Below, piece by piece: positions 17,213 through 26,938 of a DNA stretch of 64,000 bases (position 1 is its first letter; every line of letters starts with the position of its first letter). Origin of the DNA: JANMCE01 sp963791625 (GTDB lineage: Bacteria; Actinomycetota; Acidimicrobiia; Acidimicrobiales; Ilumatobacteraceae); assembly GCA_963791625.1 (NCBI GenBank), contig CAWBTA010000015.1:372001-436000 (forward strand). Direction: 5' to 3'. The translations under genes and the position numbers were made by a program. The notes below the pieces were generated by a model. The model searched no databases, had not been told where the DNA came from, and was given only the letters and a program-made list of their open reading frames with translations.

Positions 17213-19725
17213 ATGATCGCCAAACTCACACTCAAGCAGCTCGCCGCCAACAAGATGCGGCTCTTCGCGACCGCCTTCGCGGTCATCCTCGGCGTCGCGT
17301 TCCTCGCCGGCACCCTCATCCTCACCGACACCATCAAGGGCACCTTCAACACGGTGCTGGCCAACGCCGACGCCGGCACCGATGCCTACATCCGAGGCGC
17401 CAGCCCGCTCGGCCTCGGCTACGGCCAGAGTGCACGTCCGATCGACGCCACGTTGCTCGACGCGGTTCGCGGTGTCGATGGTGTCGAGCAGGCCAGCATC
17501 GTCGTGTCGGGCTACGCCCAGATCCTCGACAACGCCGGTAAGGCCGTCGGCACTCCCAACACCGGAGTGCTCGGTATGAACTGGGTGACCGTTCCGGAAC
17601 TCAACCCGTTCACGATCAGCTCCGGCCGCGCTCCGTCAGGTGCTGACGAAGTCGCGATCGACAAACACTCCGCCGATGTGGCCAAGCTGCATGTCGGTGA
17701 TCGAACCACCGTGCTGTCGGCAGGTGAGCCTCGCCCGGCGACCATTGTCGGCGTCGTCCGTTTCGGCAATGTGGACACGCCCGGGGCACTTGCCATCGTG
17801 CTGTTCGACGACATCACGGCCCAGGCCGTGCTGAACGACGTCGGTCAGGTCGACGCGATTGCCGTCACCGCCCGGAACGCGGTTTCGCCACGATACATTG
17901 GTGACCCGTCTCGCGCCGATCGTCGGTGGATCGAACGAGGTGATCTCAGGCGCGACGCTCACCAAGGAGCACCAGGACGACATAAACAAGAACGTCAGCC
18001 AGTTCGGTGTGTTCTTGACGATGTTCGCCCTTATTGCCCTGTTCGTGGGTGCGTTCATCATCAACAACACGTTCTCGATCATCGTGTCGCAACGCACGAA
18101 GGAGATGGCGTTGCTCCGAGCAGTCGGCGCAAGTGGTCGCCAGGTTCGCCTGGCCGTCCTCGCCGAGGCCGCGGTCACGGGGCTTGTCGCCTCAGGTGTT
18201 GGCCTCATGGCCGGGATCGGCGTGGCGAAGGTTTTGCTCGTCGTTGTTCAGCTCGCTCGGTGTCGACATTCCCGTCGGCACCACGGTGATTACGACGACA
18301 ACTGTCGTCACCTCAATTGCTGTCGGCTTCGCGATCACGCTCGCATCAGCAGTCATGCCCGCTCGCCGAGCGTCGAAGGTGGCACCCATCACAGCGCTGC
18401 GTGACGTGGCCCAAGATCGCTCTGCAATCTCGGTTCGAAGGATCGTGACTGGCGTCGTTGCCACCGCGCTCGCGGCGACAACGTTGCTTGTCGGGCTCAA
18501 TGCCACGAGCGCCAAGATTGTCGGCGTTGGTGCTGTCGCGCTGTTCCTCGCCGTCTCGATACTCGGACCGGTGCTCGCTCGTCCCATCGCCGCCGCATTG
18601 GGCTCGCCGATCGCCAAACTGCGCGGCACCGCAGGCTCGATTGCCCAGCAGAACGCCATGCGAAACCCCACGCGCACCGCACGAACGGCGTCGTCGCTCA
18701 TGATCGGTGTCGCCCTCGTGAGCTTCCTGACGATCTTCGCCGCATCGGTCAAGTCATCGGGCGCCGGAGAATTCCGCCGTGACTTCCGCGGAACGGCGGT
18801 CATCGACTCCGGAGCCGAAGACAGCAGCAGCGGATTGACGCCACAACTCGCGGCCGACCTCCGGACCCAGCCCGGAGTCCACGCGGTCGCCGAACAACGC
18901 AACAGCGCAGTCGAGATCAATGGCGCTCCCGGCTTCCTGAGTGCGTACGACACCGCAACGATCGCCACGCTGTTCGACCTCGGACACATCACCGGCGAAC
19001 TCGGCCAACTTGGCGCCGACGGCATCGCCGTCAAGGCTGAAACCGGACCGGACGCCGTGAAGCTCGGCGACGTACGAACGATCACCTTCCCGACCGGGTC
19101 AGTGACGTTCAAGGTTCGGGCCATCTACGACCATGCTGTGCAGTTCTTCGGCAATCAGTTCGTCGACGTGGCCGCGTTCGACGCGAACCTTCCGACGCAT
19201 ATCGACGCTCGGATCTATGTCGATGCTGACGACGTCGCGGTGATCGATCGTGCCGCAGCGACCTATCCGACCGCGAAGGTCCTTACGACCAAAGCGTTCA
19301 TCACACAGCAGAACGGCAACATCAACACGATCCTCACGCTGATGTACGCCCTCCTCGGGCTTGCCGTGCTCATCGCGTTGCTCGGCATCGCCAACACGTT
19401 GGCGTTGTCGATCCATGAGCGCAAGCGTGAACTCGGCTTGTTGCGTGCTGTAGGTATGAGTCGTGCTCAGGTGCGCTCGTCCGTCCGTTGGGAGTCGGTC
19501 ATCATCGCGCTGTTCGGCGCCGGTCTCGGTCTCGCCATCGGCTCGTTCCTCGGCTGGGCGATGGTTCGCGCGATCGCCACGCAGGGCTTCGGACGACTCG
19601 TCGTTCCCCTCGGGTCGCTCGCCACCATCACCGCCATCGCCACGATCGCCGGCGTCGGGGCCGCTCTCATGCCCGCCCGCCGAGCGGCCCGTATCGACAT
19701 CCTCAAAGCCGTCGCCACCGCCTGA
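17213..19725 (+). CDS. FtsX/MacB-like ABC transporter permease (two apparent frameshifts)
   Basis: About 836 residues if two surplus bases are removed: one in TTT at 17883-17885 and one between about 18231 and 18255. The three frames join smoothly (AVTARNAV / RHDTLVTRLAPIVGG; VAKV / LFSSLGVDIPVGTT). Architecture: N-terminal membrane helix, periplasmic-like MacB core, three-helix FtsX domain (FIINNTFSIIVSQRTKEMAL, a family signature), a second extracytoplasmic domain, and a second FtsX domain (ANTLALSIHERKRELGLLRA). It forms an export or mechanotransmission system with the preceding ATPase. Converges on azlD, 14 bases away. Confidence 0.85.
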
Positions 19726-19739
19726 CCGACCGGCCACGT

Positions 19740-20072
19740 CTACGCCAGGCGGAGCGCGGTGAAGACCGCCATGCCGACCACCATCATGGCCAGCATGTTG
19801 CGGGTTTTGGCGAACACCGCGCCCGCCGCCAGCACTGCCCAGATGCGGTAGTTGTGCACGCTGAGCGCACTCACTCCGTGCTCGGTGAAAACTGCCGGCG
19901 CCACGATGGCCGCAAGCGCGCAGACCGGTGCGTGACGCAACGATCGCTGAACTCTGGGTGGCAGCTTCACTGACTCGGGCAGGAACGCGAAACTGGCTCT
20001 GCTCAGAAACGACACCGCCGCAACACAACCGATAGTTACGACGAGATAGGGCACGTCGTGCACGCCCGTCAC
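19740..20072 (-). CDS. azlD: AzlD-family branched-chain amino acid exporter subunit
   Basis: A 110-residue membrane protein with about four hydrophobic helices, the small partner of AzlC. The motif SFLSRASFAFLPESVKLPPRVQRSLRHAPVC is split across helix ends as in the AzlD family. The GTG start at 20072 overlaps the azlC stop (GTGA), showing translational coupling. AzlCD pairs export branched-chain amino acids or analogues. Confidence 0.85.
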   Translation of the reverse strand: MTGVHDVPYLVVTIGCVAAVSFLSRASFAFLPESVKLPPRVQRSLRHAPVCALAAIVAPAVFTEHGVSALSVHNYRIWAVLAAGAVFAKTRNMLAMMVVGMAVFTALRLA

Positions 20073-20815
20073 AACGTCTCCACTGTGTGAACTACGGGCG
20101 AGGTTCGTCGATCGAGAACCGTTTCGACGGCCAAGGCCGCGGCCAGGCCGCAAACGATGGATGCGAGCAGACCCAACCGCAGTGGCACTCGAATCGTGAG
20201 CACCGCGAGCACGCTGGTCACGATCAGTCCAACGACGGCCGGTACGTTGGTGACCATCGGAATCAGCACGGCGGTGATGGCGAGCGCGGCTGCCAGATCA
20301 AGACCCCACGAGGTCGGGGCCAGGCTGCCAAGCAGGATGCCCGTCACTGCGGAGACGTGCCACACGACGAAACACGTGAGCGCGGCGCCGTAGTAGAAGC
20401 CCCAGTGCGTCTCGTTTCCGTCGTGGTCCACCGTACCGAAGCGTTTACTGAACAGCACGAAGGGCAGGTCACCCTGGAAATAGGCGCTGGCCAGTCGCTG
20501 ACGAAGCGGAAGTCGAACGAACGCGCTACGGATACCGGCGGAGAAAATGACGAAGCGCAAGCTGATGAACGTGGCCGTCACCATCACCAGCGGCCACGGT
20601 GCATGCACGAGGATGAGCGGCAACGTAGCCAACTGCGCCGTACCTGCATACGCCACCAGACTGAACACCAGAGCTACACCAACGGGCAGCCCGCCCTTCA
20701 CCATAGCCACGCCGGTCACGACTCCCCACGCCGCCAGCGCAAGCGTGGCGGGCGCCATCGAGCGGATGCCCTCTCTGACACTCCCCTGATCAAGAGGAGG
20801 AAACAGGCGCGTCAC
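20069..20815 (-). CDS. azlC: AzlC-family branched-chain amino acid permease
   Basis: A 248-residue membrane protein. GTGVAMVKGGLPVGVALVF-like helices, VAYAGTAQLA, the FISLRFVIFSAGIR loop and FSKRFG are conserved in the AzlC/YgaZ family. With azlD it should form an efflux system for branched-chain amino acids. Start ATG at 20815; the divergent EamA-like gene begins 153 bases away. No regulator (for example Lrp/AzlB) sits next to it. Confidence 0.87.
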   Translation of the reverse strand: MTRLFPPLDQGSVREGIRSMAPATLALAAWGVVTGVAMVKGGLPVGVALVFSLVAYAGTAQLATLPLILVHAPWPLVMVTATFISLRFVIFSAGIRSAFVRLPLRQRLASAYFQGDLPFVLFSKRFGTVDHDGNETHWGFYYGAALTCFVVWHVSAVTGILLGSLAPTSWGLDLAAALAITAVLIPMVTNVPAVVGLIVTSVLAVLTIRVPLRLGLLASIVCGLAAALAVETVLDRRTSPVVHTVETL

Positions 20816-20909
20816 ATGGTCATGGTACCGGGCATGATCCGCCGAGCGCGATCCGCGTGTTCCGGCGTCAAGAACGTGAGCACCGGAGTTCCCGTCGGCT
20901 GAGCCATAC

Positions 20910-20930
20910 TACCCGAGAGACCGACGGGTA
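20910..20930. promoter_or_regulatory. Inverted repeat TACCCG-N9-CGGGTA
   Basis: Perfect 6-base arms with a 9-base spacer in the divergent azlC/EamA intergenic region, 38 bases before the EamA start. Spacing suits a dimeric repressor, but no regulator can be named. Confidence 0.25.
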
Positions 20931-20968
20931 ACATTGGGTATCGACGTGCGGAATGGAGTGGGTGTCTC

Positions 20969-21778
20969 GTGATCCTGTCGCTCGGAGCGGCAGTCCTAGC
21001 AGCCTTCGTCTATGGCGTTGGCGCAGTACTGCAGGCGGTGGGTGCCCGACGAGCCTCGTCCACCGTGCCCGGTCGAGCGAGCTTTCTCCTTGTCGCCCGC
21101 CAGATGCCTTACCTGGGTGGGCTCGGCTGCGATCTGGTGGCGTGGGCCATGACGGTCTTCTCGCTGCGGCGCCTCCCGTTGTTCGCAACCCAGACGATCG
21201 TGGCCAGTAGCCTGGCGGTCACCGTGGTGCTGGCCCATTTCGTGATGCACACGCGCCTTCATCGCATCGATCTGGTGGCCATAGCGCTGACGGTGTTTGG
21301 CATGGTGCTGATCGGTGCTTCGGCCGATCTGGACATCGCCGAGGTGCCCTCGAATCGCGTCAGTTTGGCCGTACTTCTCGCCGTCCCGATCGTCGCTGCC
21401 CTGAGTGCCTTGCTCGGTCGCACATCACCATTCGTGTCCGCCATTATCGCCGGACTGTCGTTCGCCAGCAGCTTGTTCGCGGCGCGCGCCACCCATTTCG
21501 ATGAGGGCATACTGCACGTGGTTCGGTCTCCGCTTGCCTGGGCTGTCGTTGGATTCGGCACGATCGGACTCGTGTCGTACGCGCGGGCGCTGGAGGCAGG
21601 TCACGTCGGCTCGGTAACCGCCGTGCTGTGGGCCACCGAGATCGTGGTCGCCACCACGATTGGATGGCTGATACTCGGTGACAATGTGCGCCCGGGCTGG
21701 CGGCCGGCTGCCGGGTTGGGCGTGGTTCTTGCCCTGTCGTCCACGATCAGCCTGGCCCGATCCCAGACCAGGGCCTGA
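20969..21778 (+). CDS. EamA-like (DMT superfamily) membrane transporter
   Basis: A 269-residue protein with about nine or ten hydrophobic helices and two-fold internal symmetry typical of drug/metabolite transporters: first half with ATQTIVASSLAVTVVLAHF, second half with GSVTAVLWATEIVVATTIGWLILGDN, the usual EamA C-terminal signature. GTG start at 20969. Substrate unknown. Converges on the FG-GAP protein gene 15 bases later. Confidence 0.75.
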   Translation: MILSLGAAVLAAFVYGVGAVLQAVGARRASSTVPGRASFLLVARQMPYLGGLGCDLVAWAMTVFSLRRLPLFATQTIVASSLAVTVVLAHFVMHTRLHRIDLVAIALTVFGMVLIGASADLDIAEVPSNRVSLAVLLAVPIVAALSALLGRTSPFVSAIIAGLSFASSLFAARATHFDEGILHVVRSPLAWAVVGFGTIGLVSYARALEAGHVGSVTAVLWATEIVVATTIGWLILGDNVRPGWRPAAGLGVVLALSSTISLARSQTRA

Positions 21779-21793
21779 GATCGGGGCCTGTGC

Positions 21794-24712
21794 TTAGGGC
21801 CGATACCAGCCGGACAGATCGACGAGAAGGTGAGACGCGCTGTCCGTGAAGATGCAGACCTCGCTGCCAACGACGCTGGCAATGACAAGGTTTGGTCGGG
21901 TATCGCCGGGCACGAGATTCAGGTTGGACGCAGTAGGGATTGGTTCTCCGCAGGGGTACACGGTGAGGAAGCCGCCGTCAGCGTCGGTAGCCGTCACGTT
22001 CACCACCACTTGGCGGGTCCCGACCGGCGCCAAACCGGGGCCGACCACCTTGGCGTGGACTGTCCTCCCAGCCTCAGGACGCGGCCCGCTGTAGCCGAGT
22101 GGCGAGCCGGGTCTCGTATCAAGCACTCGAGTTGGCTGCGTGCTGGTGAATTCGTCCCCGCTTGGGTAGTAGCCGACCAAGTCTGCGAGCAGATGGGCCG
22201 GGTGCTCGGTGAACAGACAGACCTTTCCGGTTGCGGAGGCCTTCACGATCACCAGGTTCGGTCGAGTAGAGCCCGGCGTGAAATTCAAGTTCGACGCAGT
22301 TGGAACTGGCGAGTCGCACGGGTAAGCCGTGACGAACCCGGCGTCTGCCTCAGTGCCGGTCACGTTGAGGACCACGCCGTTGTTGTTCAACGGCACCCTG
22401 CCTCCCGAACCGGCGACGGTAATGGTGACGATCGCTCCATCACCGGGCTTGGCGCCGTCGTATCCGATGGGCGCTCCGGGGCGAGTATCGAGCAGACGTT
22501 CGGGCTGCAGCGCAACGTAGTGCGAGCCCTGGCGGTAGAACCCTTGCAGGTCGGCAATGAGATGGGTTCCCTGGTCTGTGTAGATACAGACCGTTCCGGT
22601 ACGACTGAGTTTGCTCAGCACCAGATTCGCGGCAGTGAGCCCAGGCGTGAGGTTCAAACTGGACGCGGTTGGCAGCGGCTGATCGCACGGATAGACCGTC
22701 ACAAACCCGCCGTTGGCATCGGTGGCCGTAATGTTCAATGCTGCCGCAATCGGACCGACGGCGGGGCTTGGCGCAGTACCGACGGCTAAGACGATGGTCG
22801 CTCCTGGGCCAGGCTTCGGACCGTTGTAGCCAATGAGCGAGGTCGGCCGCGTGTCGAGGAGTCGCGTCGGCGCCGTACCGGCGTAGCGGGTGACATCACT
22901 GCTCAACACGGTGGAGGCCAGCGTGCGACCTCGGACGTCGACCTGACCGCCGGGGTGGGCACCGTCGGGCTTGGTGATTGTCACGACCTCACCGGAGCGC
23001 GCCGTGGCCGCGACGACAACCAGCTGTCCCGACGCGTTGGGCAACGTCACTTCCACCCGATACGGGCCGCTGTCGGGCGTGCCGACCATCACCGGATACT
23101 CACTGCTTGTCAGATAACCCGATCCGCCGTCGATCATCCGGGAGATGACCGGCGGATTGGCTGCTCCAACCTTGGTCGCTCGAATGACACGGCCCTGCAG
23201 CGTGCGGTGGCCGGCGGCATCCTGCACGATGACGGAGAACGACGTGCCGATCGCAGGCGAACGGTTGAACCCGATCATCCGGCTGGCGTCAGGTGAGTTG
23301 ACCGGTGCGCCGTAGACCGCCATGTCGGGGCGGCCGTCGGTGTCGAAGTCGGCGAAGGCAACGTGAAGCGGCCCGCCGTACACGCGGTTCGCAGCGAGCG
23401 CACCGGAGGGGAGTTGTTCACGGAACAACACGTCGTCGTTGGCGACCTGGAATCCGCCACCCTGACCCCGCTTGTTGAGCAGCACGCGCCACGGGTGAGC
23501 AGAGGCGCCGCACGTGCCGAGCGACGCGTCGGCGGTGCCGGACACGACCAGGTCTTCGTAGCCATCATTGTTGATGTCGTAACCCCACATCCCGTACGCC
23601 TCGCAAAGCACAAGCGGCACTCGGCCACCGACCGATGCGACCGACACGATGGGCGCGCCGTCGGGGCCGGTCGTGACTTCACTGAAGCACATCGCGACAC
23701 CGGGAGCGCACGACGCCGCTTGCTCGTAGAGGTGGAGACGACCAAGGTTTTGGCTGCCGTTGACAACCCCGGCTCCGCGTTGGGCGTTGCTTACGATGTC
23801 GAGCCGCCCGTCGTTGTTCCAATCGATGAACTTGGCGCCTTCTTCGAAGTTCTTCCACGCCGGTCGCGGGAGTCCGGCGGCCGCGGTGTAGTCCTCGAAC
23901 CGGAAGTTCCCGGTGTTTCGATAGAGACGTTGCCCGGCCAAGAAGTCGATGAGGCCGTCACCGTTGATATCGGCTGCCTGCGCGCCTTCGGCCGGCCCGA
24001 TTGGCACCTGGCCATCGGCATCAAGTTCATTGAGCGGAACCGTTACACCCGAGCCGACCGTGACATCGGTGAACTTCAACGCGCCGGGGGTGGAGTCGTT
24101 TCGCAGGAGATGATTCGACGTTGCGGACGGGTTACTGGGGAAGGCCGAACACTTCGCCGGGTCGTCGGAACGGTTGTAGAACGGGATGAAGATGTCGAGG
24201 TTGCTGTCGTTGTTGAAGTCGGCCACGAGTACTGTCTCGCCTCGACCGCGTAGACCGAGGTTGGTGAACGCTGCGTCTTCGCGAAACGTTCCGATGCCGA
24301 CGTTGAGGAAGACCCGTGTGCGATAGCGCGTATCGCCGGAGCACTCGCCGTACGGAATCTGAAGAATGTCATCGAGACCGTCCCCGTTCAGGTCGGCGAT
24401 GCGGAAGGTCTTGGCGGGATCCTGCACCGGGAATTGATCGACCGCCCCGAGGCCGATGTTGGCACCCGCCAACGTGGTGAAGGTGCCATCGGCGTTTTGG
24501 ATCGATGAGATGACCTCGGGCTTGCCGTCGTGGTTGAAGTCACCAATATCGGGAAAGTGCGACGACACCGACTCACCGTACGAGCGGATTGCTTCGAACT
24601 GGACAGGCGCAACGGAGATCTCTGCTCGGGCCCATTCCGACGCGGAGAGTGACAGGGCAAGAAGGCCAAGGACCGACAGCGCAGCCACACTTACTGTCCG
24701 TATACGAGTCAT
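21794..24712 (-). CDS. Secreted FG-GAP/VCBS repeat protein with three C-terminal LDTRP modules
   Basis: A 972-residue exported protein. Residues 1-30 are a signal peptide (basic start, then VSVAALSVLGLLALSLSA). About 580 residues follow with at least seven DxDxDGxxD calcium-type loops (DFNHDGKPE, DLNGDGLDD, DFNNDSNLD, DINGDGLID, DWNNDGRLD, DINNDGYED, DFDTDGRPD), the FG-GAP/VCBS beta-propeller signature. The last 350 residues are three copies of a roughly 118-residue module, each starting RxLDTRP and containing GGFxTxYPC, PTASxLN and a closing HLLxDLxGxY. Start at 24712 because AGAGGTGG lies 8 bases upstream. Likely a surface or matrix protein; ligand unknown. Confidence 0.82.
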   Translation of the reverse strand: MTRIRTVSVAALSVLGLLALSLSASEWARAEISVAPVQFEAIRSYGESVSSHFPDIGDFNHDGKPEVISSIQNADGTFTTLAGANIGLGAVDQFPVQDPAKTFRIADLNGDGLDDILQIPYGECSGDTRYRTRVFLNVGIGTFREDAAFTNLGLRGRGETVLVADFNNDSNLDIFIPFYNRSDDPAKCSAFPSNPSATSNHLLRNDSTPGALKFTDVTVGSGVTVPLNELDADGQVPIGPAEGAQAADINGDGLIDFLAGQRLYRNTGNFRFEDYTAAAGLPRPAWKNFEEGAKFIDWNNDGRLDIVSNAQRGAGVVNGSQNLGRLHLYEQAASCAPGVAMCFSEVTTGPDGAPIVSVASVGGRVPLVLCEAYGMWGYDINNDGYEDLVVSGTADASLGTCGASAHPWRVLLNKRGQGGGFQVANDDVLFREQLPSGALAANRVYGGPLHVAFADFDTDGRPDMAVYGAPVNSPDASRMIGFNRSPAIGTSFSVIVQDAAGHRTLQGRVIRATKVGAANPPVISRMIDGGSGYLTSSEYPVMVGTPDSGPYRVEVTLPNASGQLVVVAATARSGEVVTITKPDGAHPGGQVDVRGRTLASTVLSSDVTRYAGTAPTRLLDTRPTSLIGYNGPKPGPGATIVLAVGTAPSPAVGPIAAALNITATDANGGFVTVYPCDQPLPTASSLNLTPGLTAANLVLSKLSRTGTVCIYTDQGTHLIADLQGFYRQGSHYVALQPERLLDTRPGAPIGYDGAKPGDGAIVTITVAGSGGRVPLNNNGVVLNVTGTEADAGFVTAYPCDSPVPTASNLNFTPGSTRPNLVIVKASATGKVCLFTEHPAHLLADLVGYYPSGDEFTSTQPTRVLDTRPGSPLGYSGPRPEAGRTVHAKVVGPGLAPVGTRQVVVNVTATDADGGFLTVYPCGEPIPTASNLNLVPGDTRPNLVIASVVGSEVCIFTDSASHLLVDLSGWYRP

Positions 24713-24799
24713 GCGAATCCACCTCTTGCTGCGCCCACAACGGATAGTTCTCTCCATAGAAGCAGGATTTGAGCAGGGACCAGACATTGCAGACCGTTC

Positions 24800-24829
24800 C
24801 TTAACCGGCTGCAGGCCTCCGCTTAACCG
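24800..24829. promoter_or_regulatory. Direct repeat CTTAACCG, 22-bp period
   Basis: Two identical 8-mers at 24800-24807 and 24822-24829 (two helical turns apart), 88 bases upstream of the FG-GAP gene start and just past coxE. A regulator binding one DNA face is possible; the length is short enough for chance. Confidence 0.25.
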
Positions 24830-24869
24830 AATTGGGGGTCTCGTGGACGACCACGGAGAGAAGGAAGAA

Positions 24870-26048
24870 TCACCTGCCTGCTATTGCGGCCAGAACGTCG
24901 TCGAGGTGGGCCAGGGAATGACCGCTGACGAAAGAATCGACGAACGGCAGGGCGGCGGCCATGCCACCGGTGAGCGGCTGAAACGTCGGGTTCTGGCGGC
25001 GCGGATTCACCCAGATGATGCGATCGGCCAGCCGGGCCAGGCGTTCCATTTCACGTCCTAGAATGGTGACATCGCCGGAGTCCCAGCCGTCGGACACGAT
25101 GACAATTACCGCTCCCCTGGCGACACCGCGCCGACCCCAGCCGTCGTTGAATGCGGCGAGCGCTTCGCCGATCTTGGTTCCGCCCGACCAGTCCGACGCC
25201 GACGTCATCGCCTTGTTCAGAGCGAGCTGTGGATGCCGGTCGCCGAGCAGACGCGTCAGACGAGTGAGTCTTGTGGAGAAAACGAATGCCTCTGCTCCAA
25301 CGGCGCGTACCGCACCGTGCAACAGATACAGGTAGGCGCGGGCGTAGTGCTCCATGGACCCGCTCACATCGGCAATCAACACGATGCGTCGAGGACGCAG
25401 GCGCGGCTGTCGGAGTTGGCGATGGATCGGGTCCCCGCCCGTGCGGTGGGCCTGGCGCAATGTGGCTCGCCAATGGATTTCGCCACGATGGTGGTGCGGC
25501 TTCAGTCGCCGCCCGCGGCGCAGCGGCGGCACGAGCGGGAGGCGGGCGATCAGGTGACCGAGTTGCTCCAACTCCGCAGGCGTGCAGACGCCGAAGGCCT
25601 TTGAGCGCAGGGCATCGTGTTCCGCTGCCATAGCCACCAGCGCTTCTCGACCGTCATCGTTGTCGTCGTCGTTGGTGTCGGTTGATGGTGTGGTGAGGCC
25701 GGGCGGCGAGTTGCCCTGGCTGGGGGCGGAGCTGCCTTGCCGCTCCTGCTTGTCCTCGCCCCTGGCCTGGGGCGGATTCTCTCGCTCCGGCGCGTTCGGA
25801 TTGCGGACGATGTCGGCCACATCGACACGACCGCGAAACACCTCGGCGAACACCGCCTCAAACCGCTCCAGCATGACGAGATCGATCACGAACGCCAGTC
25901 TGGCCGTCCAGTACAACTGGTGATATGTGGTCGGGCCGATCAGGTCAAACATCTCGGCAAACCGGCCACTTCGCTCGGGTGTGGTGGACAGCCCCGCCTG
26001 GTGCAACCGATCGCCAAACGTCGCCGCAACCAGCGCGAGATCGCTCAT
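24870..26048 (-). CDS. coxE: CoxE-like VWA-domain protein (CO dehydrogenase maturation)
   Basis: A 392-residue protein with a C-terminal von Willebrand A domain: MIDAS motif DVSGS, the conserved Thr in SGGTKIGEAL and the Asp in VSDGWDSGD. The N-terminus (LHQAGLSTTPERSGRF) matches CoxE/YehP-type proteins; residues 90-135 are a low-complexity acidic linker. In Oligotropha, CoxD (AAA) and CoxE (VWA) act together in building the [CuSMoO2] centre of CO dehydrogenase. Start ATG overlaps the coxD stop (TGATG). Last gene of the cox operon. Confidence 0.88.
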   Translation of the reverse strand: MSDLALVAATFGDRLHQAGLSTTPERSGRFAEMFDLIGPTTYHQLYWTARLAFVIDLVMLERFEAVFAEVFRGRVDVADIVRNPNAPERENPPQARGEDKQERQGSSAPSQGNSPPGLTTPSTDTNDDDNDDGREALVAMAAEHDALRSKAFGVCTPAELEQLGHLIARLPLVPPLRRGRRLKPHHHRGEIHWRATLRQAHRTGGDPIHRQLRQPRLRPRRIVLIADVSGSMEHYARAYLYLLHGAVRAVGAEAFVFSTRLTRLTRLLGDRHPQLALNKAMTSASDWSGGTKIGEALAAFNDGWGRRGVARGAVIVIVSDGWDSGDVTILGREMERLARLADRIIWVNPRRQNPTFQPLTGGMAAALPFVDSFVSGHSLAHLDDVLAAIAGR

Positions 26049-26938
26049 CAGCCCTCGGCCACCCAGGCGTAGCCTTTCTCGGCAGCGACCTGGGCGTCTT
26101 CGCGGTACTTCAGAACAGAGCCGATGGTGAGCTCGGCTGCGGCGGCATCAAGGCGAACAATCCCGAGCACATCGAGCGCGGCGGCCCAGTTGATCGCCTC
26201 GGCGATGCCGGGCGGCTTTTGCACGTCGAGCGACCGCAGGCGTTTCACTGCCGCAGCGACGTGTTCGGCCAACGGTTGCATCGACGACGGCACCCGACGC
26301 CGGACGATGTCGACGGCTCGGGCGAGATCGGGATAGTCGATCCAGTGATAGATGCACCGACGCTTCAGCGCATCGTGCAGGTCACGGGTGCGGTTCGACG
26401 TGAGAATCACGATCGGCGGGTGGGTGGCCTTGATGGTGCCGAGCTCGGGAATAGTGACCGACGATTCGGCAAGGAGCTCCAGCAGGAATGCCTCGAACTC
26501 GTCATCGGCACGGTCGATTTCGTCAACCAGCAACACGGCAGGTCGCGGCCCGGGATGCTGCAAAGCGCGCAGCAACGGTCGGCCGACGAGGTATTCATCG
26601 GTGAAGAGATCCCCAGCCGAGGTTGGGGTCGAGGACGACGTTTCCGACAGCCGAATCGCGAGCAACTGACGCGGGTAATTCCACTCGTACAGCGCCTCGC
26701 CCGAGTCGATCCCCTCGTAGCACTGCAACCGCACGAGTGGCGTGTCGAGCATGGCTGCTAGCGCCTTGGCGGCCTCGGTCTTGCCAACACCTGCTTCGCC
26801 CTCAAGCAACAACGGCTGCGCCAACCGCGCGGCGCAAAACAGCGCGGTCGCAAGGCCCTCGTCGGCCACATAATCCATCGCGTCGAGCTGCTCGCGCAGC
26901 GCGGCGACGTTCGGAAGAAGGTCGGCGAGGTCGCTCAC
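26048..26938 (-). CDS. coxD: CoxD-like MoxR-family AAA+ ATPase
   Basis: A 296-residue AAA+ ATPase with Walker A LEGEAGVGKTE, Walker B VLLVDEIDRAD, sensor 1 (VILTSNRTRDL) and an arginine-finger region (ALKRRCIYHWIDYPD). MoxR-type proteins with this motif next to coxE insert sulfur and copper into the CO dehydrogenase active site, by analogy to Oligotropha CoxD. The GTG start overlaps the preceding stop (GTGA). Confidence 0.9.
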   Translation of the reverse strand: MSDLADLLPNVAALREQLDAMDYVADEGLATALFCAARLAQPLLLEGEAGVGKTEAAKALAAMLDTPLVRLQCYEGIDSGEALYEWNYPRQLLAIRLSETSSSTPTSAGDLFTDEYLVGRPLLRALQHPGPRPAVLLVDEIDRADDEFEAFLLELLAESSVTIPELGTIKATHPPIVILTSNRTRDLHDALKRRCIYHWIDYPDLARAVDIVRRRVPSSMQPLAEHVAAAVKRLRSLDVQKPPGIAEAINWAAALDVLGIVRLDAAAAELTIGSVLKYREDAQVAAEKGYAWVAEG

